Source: an uncultured Collinsella sp.
GTDB lineage: Bacteria > Actinomycetota > Coriobacteriia > Coriobacteriales > Coriobacteriaceae
Assembly: GCA_958447915.1 (NCBI GenBank)
Contig: CAUDCB010000146.1
Span: 1 to 5,100 of the forward strand
Reading direction: 5' to 3'
DNA length: 5,100 nucleotides
Shown: positions 1-5,100 of the stretch, in pieces
Layout: every line of letters begins with the position of its first letter
Position numbering within the stretch: the stretch's first letter is position 1
Program-made: the position numbers and the translations under genes
Notes under the pieces: generated by a model
Databases searched by the model: none
Told to the model about the DNA's origin: nothing
What the model saw: the letters and a program-made list of their open reading frames with translations, nothing else

Positions 1-2
1 TG

Positions 3-722
3 GCGGTCTATCTATTGTTTTCGGTTGCTTGCTTCTTTACCGTACATGAGCATTTAAGCACGGGTGATATTGTGCTTGATTTTTTCTCAGGCTCAGCATC
101 GACCGCCCATGCCATGTTCCTGCAGGAGCTCGGAAAAGATGATCGCTATCAGTTTATCCTTGTCCAGCTTCCAGAGCCTTGTGACCCGAAACGCGACGCC
201 TACAAGGACGGGTATGAGACTCTCTGCGACATAGGCGAAGGACGCATTCGCCGCGCAGGCGACAAAATCAAAACCGAGCTCGAGGAATCCAACCGTCAAC
301 TCAAGCTTGGCGAGGGACCCAAGCAGCTTCCCGACATCGGCTTCCGTGTGTTCGAGCTCGATGAGTCCGGCATTGAGAAGCCCGAGCCCGGTCAGCTCCT
401 CTTCGACGTGGTCAAGCCCGATCGCTCCGATATGGATATCGTCTTCGAGATGATGCTCAAATGGGGCCTCGAGCTCACGCTGCCCGTCGAGAAGTCTGAA
501 GCCGCGGGCTATCCCATCTGGTCCGTCGCTTGCGACGAGCTCGTCTGCTGCATGTCCCGAGGCCTCACCATTGAGGCGCTCGAGGCCATCGCCGACATGG
601 AGCCCAGGCGCGTTCTCATCCTCGATTCCGTCCTCGACGACACCCTCAAGCTCAACGCCGTGCAGATCTTCAAGCACGCCGGCGAGCGCATGGGCTGTGA
701 GATCGAATTGAGGACGGTCTAG
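3..722 (+). CDS. mod: Type III RM methyltransferase subunit Mod, C-terminal part (5' end outside window)
   Basis: Mod subunits of type III RM systems are beta-class N6-adenine DNA methyltransferases. They recognise the asymmetric target, methylate it using S-adenosylmethionine, and guide the Res subunit. In this class the SAM-binding motif I lies near the C-terminus, and it is visible here as DIVLDFFSGS (bases 66-95) followed by STAHA. Further family blocks follow: ILVQLPEP (156-179), RIRRAGDKIK (around 246-275) and DIGFRVFELD (333-362), then the usual C-terminal domain ending in LRTV. The catalytic DPPY motif and target recognition domain should lie upstream of the window. The frame is open to the left edge, so a TTG at 15 is not convincing as a start. 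Oddly, codons 3-56 encode a hydrophobic stretch (LLFSVACFFTV) instead of the KPxxLI-type segment expected just before motif I, so the left edge may be a junction. Family assignment is firm; intactness cannot be judged. Confidence 0.9.
   Translation, partial: AVYLLFSVACFFTVHEHLSTGDIVLDFFSGSASTAHAMFLQELGKDDRYQFILVQLPEPCDPKRDAYKDGYETLCDIGEGRIRRAGDKIKTELEESNRQLKLGEGPKQLPDIGFRVFELDESGIEKPEPGQLLFDVVKPDRSDMDIVFEMMLKWGLELTLPVEKSEAAGYPIWSVACDELVCCMSRGLTIEALEAIADMEPRRVLILDSVLDDTLKLNAVQIFKHAGERMGCEIELRTV
710..714 (+). promoter_or_regulatory. Ribosome binding site of res, inside the end of mod
   Basis: GAGGA lies 9 bases before the ATG at 724 and within the last codons of mod. With only one base between the mod stop (720-722) and this ATG, it supports the chosen start and translational coupling of res to mod. 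Confidence 0.6.
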
Positions 723-723
723 C

Positions 724-3700
724 ATGGCGGCGCTCGAGTTCAAGTTCTCATCCGACCAGCAGCACCAGCTGGAGGCCATCGAAGCAACCTGCGACCTGTT
801 CCGCGGACAACAATTTATTGGCAGCGTATTCTCCGCCGATTCCGGCCGCAAAGGCCAGACGGCAATCGGCGAGCTCATGGTCGGCCACGGCAACGAGCTT
901 CGCGTGGCGCCGGGCCAGCTCCTCGACAACCTGCACGCCGTGCAGGAGGAGGGCTGCCTCCCGGCAACCGACGTCCTCACCGATGGGCGCCTGCGAGACT
1001 TCACCGTCGAGATGGAGACCGGCACCGGCAAGACCTACGTCTACATCCGCTCCATCTACGAGCTAAACCGCCGCTACGGCATCACCAAGTTCGTTATCGT
1101 CGTGCCGAGCGTGGCCATCCGCGAGGGCGTCCTCAAGAGCCTCCAGACCACCCGCAGGCACTTCGAGACGCTCTACGACCGCACGCCGCTCGACTACTTC
1201 GTGTACGACTCGAAGGACATGGGGCCGGTGGGTAACTTCGCCACGTCGAGCTCCATCCAGGTCATGGTCATCAACATCGACGCGTTCAACAAGGGCCTCG
1301 AGAAGGATGGCACCGCGAAGGAGGGCAACCTCTTCCACCGTCCCAGCGAGAAGCTCACCGGCGGCTTCAGCCCTCGCGAGCTCGTGAGCGCCTGCAAGCC
1401 CGTCGTCATCATCGACGAGCCCCAGAGCGTCGACAACACCAAGCAGGCCAAGGCCGCCATCAAGAGCCTGAACCCGCTGTTCGTGCTGCGCTACTCGGCC
1501 ACGCACAAGCAGGCCTACAACATGATCTACCGCCTCACGCCGGTCGACGCCTTCGAGCGCCACCTGGTGAAGGGCATCTGCGTGGACTCGATCAAGGCCG
1601 AGGCGAACCTCAACGGCGCGTACGTGAGGCTCGAGTCCGTCAAGTCCGACCCGTTCTCCGCCAAGGTGTCCATCGACGTGCGCCAGGCCGACGGCACGCA
1701 GAAGCGCAAGGCCGTCACGGTGAAGACCGGCAACGACCTCTACCAGAAGAGCGGCGAGAACAGCGACTACGAGAGCGGCTGGGTGGTCAACAACATCGGC
1801 GCCGCAGTGGGCGACGAGTTCATAGAGTTCCAGAACGGCGAGGTGCTCGAGCTCGGCGAGGCGCTGGGCGACGTCAACGAGGAGGTCGTCAAGCGCGCGC
1901 AGATCCGCCGCACCATCGAGGACCACCTGGCCCGCCAGTTCGAGCTGTGGCCGCGCGGCGTGAAGGTGCTCTCGCTCTTCTTCATCGACCGCGTCGACCG
2001 ATACCGCGTCTACGAGCCCGAAGTCCACGGCGGCCTGTACGCCCTGATGTTTGAGGAGGAGTACGCAGGTGCCCTGAACTCGAAGGCGCCTCGTCGCATC
2101 GCAAAGGCGGCGGGGATCGGCAAGGGCACGTGGCTCGAGTGCTACGAAGCCGTCGGCGCCCCGCTGGTGCGCGACCCCCACGCCGTGCACCAGGGATACT
2201 TCGCCAAGGACAAGAAGGGCAAGTTCAAGGACTCCAAGGGAGCCGCCGGCACCGCCGACGACGCCGGGGCCTTCGAGCTCATCATGCAGAAGAAGGAGAC
2301 GCTCATCTCCTTCCCGGACGGCAAGGACGCGGACAAGGACGTCTCTTTCGTCTTCAGCCACTCCGCGCTCAAGGAGGGCTGGGACAACCCCAACGTGTTC
2401 CAGATCTGCACGCTCGTCGAGACAAAGGACAACCTGACCAAGCGCCAGAAGATCGGCCGCGGTCTGCGCCTGTGCGTGAACCAGGATGGCGAGCGCCTGT
2501 ACGACCCAGAGGCGAACGTGCTCACCGTCATCGCGAACGAGAGCTACGACGACTTCGCCAACGGCCTGCAGAAGGAGCTTGAGGCTGAGGACTTCAAGTT
2601 CGGCGTCATCACTCCGGAGAGCTTCACGAAGGTCACGGTCAAGGGCGATGATGGCGTCGAGGAGCGCCTGGGCTACGAGAAGTCCAAGCAGGTCTACGAC
2701 CACCTCGTCGCGACCGGCATGGTCGACGACAAGGGCGCGGTGACGCCCGAGCTGAAGGCGGCCGCCGAGGAGGGCAAGGTCGAGCTCCCCGCCGAGCTCG
2801 AGCCTGCCAAGGAGCAGGTCGAGGCGATCATCATCCACAAGTCCCAGAGGGTCCAGATCCGTGACAAGGCCAAGGAGGTCTCGGTCGAGCTGCAGAAGGA
2901 CGTCACGCTCGACCCTGCGTTCCAGGCCCTGTGGGACCGCATCCGCCAGCGCACGCGCTTCCAGGTCGAGGTCGACTCCGGCAAGCTCATCGAACATGCC
3001 ATCGAAGCTGTCGACGGCATGCTCGCCGTGCGCCCGCCCCAGGTGACGAGCGAGCGTGCCTCGCTGGGCATCGACGACGCGGGCGTGAGCGCCGAGGGCA
3101 CGGGCACCTCCGTGGTGTCCGTTTCGGGAAAGGTGAAATACGACCTTCCCGACCCGATCGCAGAGCTGCAGGACGCCGTCGGGCTCACCCGCGGCACCAT
3201 CAAGGCGATCCTCGAGGGCTGCAGCCGCCTCGACGAGTTCGAGATCGACCCCGCGACCTTCCTCGCGCAGGTCGGCGACAAGATCAACCGCGTGAAGAAC
3301 GACCTCATCGCCCAGGGCATCAAGTACGTGCGCCTTCCCGAGGACGAGTGGTACACCATGCGCGACCTCGAGCTTGACGACTACACGGCCTACCTTGGGC
3401 AGAACGCGTGGAAGCCGGACATGACGAGCAAGAGCCTGTACAACTACGTGGTCTACGACTCGGCGGGGGTCGAGCGCTCCTTTGCCGAGGCTCTAGACAA
3501 GCAGGAGGAGGTTCTCGTGTTCGCGAAATTGCCCTCGGCGTTCAAGATCGACACGCCGCTCGGCAGTTACAACCCCGACTGGGCGTACGTCGAGGAGGCC
3601 GACGGCGAGCGCCGCGTGTACTTCGTGACCGAGACCAAGGGCGGCAAGAACGGCGAGCCCGCCCTGCGCGACGCGGAGAAGATCAAGATCGGCTGCGCCA

Positions 3701-3786
3701 AGAAGCACTTCGAGGCGCTGGACCTCGGAAACGACTTCCATTACAACGTGCGCACGACCTACCAATACGAGGCGGTGAAGGCTTAG
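724..3786 (+). CDS. res: Type III restriction endonuclease subunit Res (SF2 helicase/ATPase plus PD-(D/E)XK nuclease)
   Basis: Res is the ATP-dependent motor and nuclease of type III restriction. Together with Mod it engages unmethylated sites and cuts DNA to one side of the recognition sequence. The 1020-residue protein is full length for the family. SF2 motifs are complete: Walker A ETGTGKT (residues 98-104, K103), the Res-type DEAD box DEPQ (231-234) followed by SVDN, motif III SATHK (258-262), motif V EGWDNP (551-556) and motif VI QKIGRGLR (575-582). The C-terminal nuclease shows FAEAL with E922, NPDW with D952, and ETKGG with E970 and K972, so the D...ExK catalytic set is intact. The N-terminal FKFSSDQQHQLEAI block supports the ATG at 724. 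Codon use is strongly GC3-rich. The gene starts one base after mod and ends one base before the DUF4238 gene, consistent with an operon. All visible catalytic residues are present, so an active enzyme is expected if Mod is functional. Confidence 0.97.
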   Translation: MAALEFKFSSDQQHQLEAIEATCDLFRGQQFIGSVFSADSGRKGQTAIGELMVGHGNELRVAPGQLLDNLHAVQEEGCLPATDVLTDGRLRDFTVEMETGTGKTYVYIRSIYELNRRYGITKFVIVVPSVAIREGVLKSLQTTRRHFETLYDRTPLDYFVYDSKDMGPVGNFATSSSIQVMVINIDAFNKGLEKDGTAKEGNLFHRPSEKLTGGFSPRELVSACKPVVIIDEPQSVDNTKQAKAAIKSLNPLFVLRYSATHKQAYNMIYRLTPVDAFERHLVKGICVDSIKAEANLNGAYVRLESVKSDPFSAKVSIDVRQADGTQKRKAVTVKTGNDLYQKSGENSDYESGWVVNNIGAAVGDEFIEFQNGEVLELGEALGDVNEEVVKRAQIRRTIEDHLARQFELWPRGVKVLSLFFIDRVDRYRVYEPEVHGGLYALMFEEEYAGALNSKAPRRIAKAAGIGKGTWLECYEAVGAPLVRDPHAVHQGYFAKDKKGKFKDSKGAAGTADDAGAFELIMQKKETLISFPDGKDADKDVSFVFSHSALKEGWDNPNVFQICTLVETKDNLTKRQKIGRGLRLCVNQDGERLYDPEANVLTVIANESYDDFANGLQKELEAEDFKFGVITPESFTKVTVKGDDGVEERLGYEKSKQVYDHLVATGMVDDKGAVTPELKAAAEEGKVELPAELEPAKEQVEAIIIHKSQRVQIRDKAKEVSVELQKDVTLDPAFQALWDRIRQRTRFQVEVDSGKLIEHAIEAVDGMLAVRPPQVTSERASLGIDDAGVSAEGTGTSVVSVSGKVKYDLPDPIAELQDAVGLTRGTIKAILEGCSRLDEFEIDPATFLAQVGDKINRVKNDLIAQGIKYVRLPEDEWYTMRDLELDDYTAYLGQNAWKPDMTSKSLYNYVVYDSAGVERSFAEALDKQEEVLVFAKLPSAFKIDTPLGSYNPDWAYVEEADGERRVYFVTETKGGKNGEPALRDAEKIKIGCAKKHFEALDLGNDFHYNVRTTYQYEAVKA
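3777..3781 (+). promoter_or_regulatory. Ribosome binding site of the DUF4238 gene, inside the end of res
   Basis: GAAGG lies 6 bases before the ATG at 3788 and overlaps the last codons of res. It favours 3788 over the in-frame ATG at 3809, whose upstream GGAAAG directly abuts the start codon with no spacing. Confidence 0.5.
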
Positions 3787-3787
3787 G

Positions 3788-4672
3788 ATGTCGAAGCTGC
3801 CCGGAAAGATGACGCGAAAGCAGCACTGGGTGCCGCGGTTCTACCTGCGCCATTTCGCGGATTCCTCCGGGCAGCTTCATGCCTACAGCAGACAGAAGGG
3901 CTCCTTCTTCCGCACGAATTGCGAGAACCTTTGCAGCATGCGCGATCTTTATGAGGTCGAGCATGCCGATGCGACAGGCGATGCGACAGACAGATTCTAT
4001 GCGCAGAACCTCATCGAGGTTAAGCTATCTGAGCTCGAGAGCCGCATCGCGCCGCTTTACGATCGCTTTTTGGAACGCCAGAAAGAAGACCAGTGCGAAG
4101 ACGAAGGGTATTCTGATGGGAAAGCCGCCGTTTGCGAGCTGGCAGCAAATATCATCGTCCGGCACCCTATCAGTATGCGCGTCGACAAGAAATGGTCACG
4201 CGAGACTGCCGAAGAGCTGCTCAGAAACGTTCATCTGACACCCTATGAGCTCGGCTTGCTCGATTGGTCGGATTGGCGCGGGGATTCCCAAGCGGTGGTC
4301 GAGCTTGCCGCCGCCGCAACCATGCTCTTCTCCAACGATGATATTGTGCCAGTTAACCGTATTCGAAAGGCTTTTTTTGAGAAGAGCTTCTCCATCCTTA
4401 GGGCACCCGTCGGCTCAGGGTTCGTTACGACGTCGATGCCTATGTTCATCATCGGGCCCGAGGACGACTCGTACGATTTTCATCTCGCGTATATGCCGTT
4501 GAGCAGTGAGTATGCTGCGGTCTTTTCAGATGACCCTCTATTTCCGCCGTTTGCGAGACTCGGTTTTTCGGGCGTCGAGTTCATGAACCGACTTCTTCTG
4601 CTTAACTGCGAGCATTGGGATGTCGCCATATCGAGGGGAAGCGGCCCGCTCGAGCACGCGGTACGCGATTGA
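3788..4672 (+). CDS. DUF4238 domain protein, coupled to the type III RM genes
   Basis: This 294-residue protein begins with the DUF4238 signature, here KQHWVPRFYLRHFAD (residues 11-25), the family's QHxVPxFYLxxF pattern. It continues with FYAQNLIEVKLSELE, matching the helical segment usual after the first block, and ends in a C-terminal part (about 199-285) with VTTSMPM and MPLSSEYAAVF, resembling the family's late block. DUF4238 has no established biochemical function. No signal peptide, membrane segment or recognised nuclease motif is evident, so a cytosolic protein is likely. The family is often seen among scattered accessory genes, and here it sits one base after res in a coupled arrangement, which suggests an accessory or regulatory role in restriction; that role is inferred. 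Its codon use is less GC3-biased than res (9 of 20 in 4322-4381), which hints at separate acquisition. A short tandem duplication lies at residues 61-68. Family assignment is good; function is unknown. Confidence 0.85.
   Translation: MSKLPGKMTRKQHWVPRFYLRHFADSSGQLHAYSRQKGSFFRTNCENLCSMRDLYEVEHADATGDATDRFYAQNLIEVKLSELESRIAPLYDRFLERQKEDQCEDEGYSDGKAAVCELAANIIVRHPISMRVDKKWSRETAEELLRNVHLTPYELGLLDWSDWRGDSQAVVELAAAATMLFSNDDIVPVNRIRKAFFEKSFSILRAPVGSGFVTTSMPMFIIGPEDDSYDFHLAYMPLSSEYAAVFSDDPLFPPFARLGFSGVEFMNRLLLLNCEHWDVAISRGSGPLEHAVRD
3967..3990 (+). repeat. Two-copy 12-bp tandem duplication in the DUF4238 gene
   Basis: cgatgcgacagg is followed directly by cgatgcgacaga (11 of 12 bases identical). It encodes DATG then DATD, residues 61-68, and keeps the frame. 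It looks like a slippage duplication in a variable loop of the protein. Confidence 0.7.
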
Positions 4673-4696
4673 AGTCAAGCGAACAGTGCCGAATTC

Positions 4697-4915
4697 ATGC
4701 ACGAGATGTTCACGCGCGACGGCAGGGAGCTATCCCTCGACACAGTGATCTACGACCGCTCGAAGAAGAAGGGGCAGACGATGATCGATACCATCGACCG
4801 TGGCTGCCTCGAGGGCGGCTGCCTTGATGACGAGGACCTGCGCATCATCTTCGAGCACCTTCTGGGGAGAAGACGGCAAGGACCGGGAACATTAAAGGGT
4901 CAAGCAGCGTATTGA
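4697..4915 (+). CDS. Unidentified small reading frame, probably a remnant of a larger gene
   Basis: I do not recognise this 72-residue product; no domain is visible. It is hydrophilic and acidic in the middle (LEGGCLDDEDLRIIFEHLLG) with a basic tail (GRRRQG). The frame is open back to the stop of the DUF4238 gene and is the same frame as that gene. The ATG at 4697 has no ribosome binding site, whereas an internal ATG at 4781 has a good one and would give 44 residues. Codon use is informative: from 4697 to 4867, 50 of 57 codons end in G or C, as in res, but from 4868 to the stop only 4 of 15 do. This suggests that the middle part was real coding sequence and that the tail is not native, so a decayed or truncated gene is the preferred reading. 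A genuine small protein starting at 4781 is the alternative. It lies 24 bases after the DUF4238 stop and 51 bases before the DUF262 start. Confidence 0.4.
   Translation: MHEMFTRDGRELSLDTVIYDRSKKKGQTMIDTIDRGCLEGGCLDDEDLRIIFEHLLGRRRQGPGTLKGQAAY
4768..4774 (+). promoter_or_regulatory. Shine-Dalgarno-like site before an internal ATG
   Basis: GAAGGGG lies 6 bases before the ATG at 4781, inside the unidentified small reading frame. It is the best ribosome binding site in the 4673-4966 stretch and would start a 44-residue peptide. It may equally be an accident of the KKKG codons. Confidence 0.3.
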
Positions 4916-4927
4916 TAAAATTGACCC
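4897..4927. repeat. Perfect 7-bp inverted repeat GGGTCAA-N17-TTGACCC
   Basis: The arms are at 4897-4903 and 4921-4927, separated by 17 bases, and surround the stop codon at 4913-4915 of the small frame. There is no T-tract after it, so it does not look like an intrinsic terminator. Its position just upstream of the DUF262 gene and over a possible promoter would suit an operator; a remnant of an insertion-sequence end is another possibility. Confidence 0.45.
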
Positions 4928-4940
4928 CGCCAGCAATAAC
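4912..4940 (+). promoter_or_regulatory. Possible sigma-70-type promoter for the DUF262 gene
   Basis: TTGATA (4912-4917, 5 of 6 to the -35 consensus), a 17-base spacer and AATAAC (4935-4940, 4 of 6 to the -10 consensus) lie in a local AT-richer patch. Transcription would begin near 4947, giving a short leader before the ATG at 4967. The right arm of the inverted repeat lies in the spacer. Support is by eye only. Confidence 0.3.
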
Positions 4941-4966
4941 CGCAAAGGATAGATAGGGCTTTAAGG

Positions 4967-5100
4967 ATGGATGCAGGAAAAGCAACGATAAGCGGCGTGT
5001 TCAACGGATCGCGCCTGCTCGAAATACCTTTTTACCAAAGGGCGTACGTCTGGGGAGAAGAGCAATGGGAGCGTTTCCTCGGCGACATGGAGTTCGTCAC
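4967..5100 (+). CDS. DUF262 (GmrSD N-terminal type) protein, first 44 codons
   Basis: The translation contains IPFYQRAYVWGEEQWERFLGD, the IPxYQRxYxW block that opens DUF262 domains. DUF262 proteins include the GmrS/GmrSD type IV restriction enzymes, which attack phage DNA with modified bases, and SspE of phosphorothioate-linked defence. The diagnostic DGQQR motif and any DUF1524 HNH nuclease domain would lie past the right edge and cannot be seen, so the subtype is undecided. The ATG at 4967 is chosen because the frame is closed by TAA at 4937-4939, no other good start lies between, and AGGG (4955-4958) lies 8 bases upstream; the ATG at 4971 opens a frame that stops after six codons. The 51-base gap, local drop in GC and possible promoter suggest it is expressed apart from the mod-res operon. 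Placement beside a type III RM system fits a defence island. Confidence 0.85.
   Translation, partial: MDAGKATISGVFNGSRLLEIPFYQRAYVWGEEQWERFLGDMEFV

Noticed and set aside
15..17. TTG at 15 as a true start of a short Mod-like protein
   Set aside because: The frame is open to the window edge, no ribosome binding site can be assessed, and motif I would be cut from the catalytic part; a partial gene is simpler.
1..722. Phase-variable simple-sequence repeats in mod
   Set aside because: Type III mod genes often carry such tracts, but the visible part has only a T6 run (80-85) and no tandem repeat; upstream sequence would be needed.
93..1031. Antisense open frame of 312 codons opposite mod and the start of res
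   Set aside because: No recognisable protein features, and it crosses two well-supported genes; a by-product of GC-rich codon use.
1063..2997. Long antisense open frame of 644 codons opposite res
   Set aside because: It is rich in Leu, Val, Asp and Arg with no domain, as expected for the complement of a GC3-rich gene; res on the + strand has a full set of family motifs.
2130..3377. Arg/Ala/Pro-rich overlapping frames on the + strand within res
   Set aside because: Low-complexity composition typical of out-of-frame reading of GC-rich coding sequence; no start signals or motifs.
4670..4915. Read-through of the DUF4238 TGA into the same-frame small reading frame
   Set aside because: The DUF4238 protein already has normal family length and ending; codon bias changes around 4694 rather than running on, and no recoding signal is visible.
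4897..4930. Rho-independent terminator at the inverted repeat
   Set aside because: The 7-bp stem has a long 17-base loop and is followed by CGCCAGC rather than a run of T.

Overview
The window holds the 3' end of a type III restriction-modification (RM) locus and part of a wider defence-like gene cluster, all on the + strand. In order: the C-terminal part of the type III methyltransferase subunit Mod (from the window edge to 722), a complete type III endonuclease/helicase subunit Res (724-3786), a DUF4238-family protein of unknown function (3788-4672), a short unidentified reading frame that looks like a gene remnant (about 4697-4915), and the first 44 codons of a DUF262 (GmrSD N-terminal type) protein that runs off the right edge (from 4967).

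The mod-res-DUF4238 genes are packed with a single base between each stop and the next ATG, and each downstream gene has a Shine-Dalgarno-like site inside the end of the gene before it. This suggests one operon with translational coupling. Mod (DNA adenine methylation and site recognition) and Res (ATP-driven SF2 motor plus PD-(D/E)XK nuclease) form the restriction complex. DUF4238 is expressed as if it were a third member, although its role is unknown. The DUF262 gene seems separately expressed, with a possible promoter at 4912-4940. DUF262 proteins are known from type IV restriction (GmrSD) and phosphorothioate-linked defence (SspE), so the region looks like a defence island with a second restriction layer after the type III system.

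Organism: Res has very strong G/C preference at third codon positions (20 of 20 codons in 1381-1440), and lysine and glutamate are mostly AAG and GAG. This indicates a GC-rich bacterium that uses Shine-Dalgarno sites. An actinobacterial host such as a member of Coriobacteriia or Bifidobacteriaceae would fit, but this is only an impression. Composition is mosaic: the first ~200 bases, parts of the DUF4238 gene and the right edge are clearly more AT-rich than Res, as expected where modules were acquired separately.

The points most worth a second look are the left edge, where sequence just upstream of Mod motif I does not look like Mod in any frame; the coupled DUF4238 gene; and the 4673-4966 stretch, where a segment with host-like codon use stops abruptly before a 7-bp inverted repeat and the DUF262 gene. 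I found no RNA genes, CRISPR array or intact mobile element.
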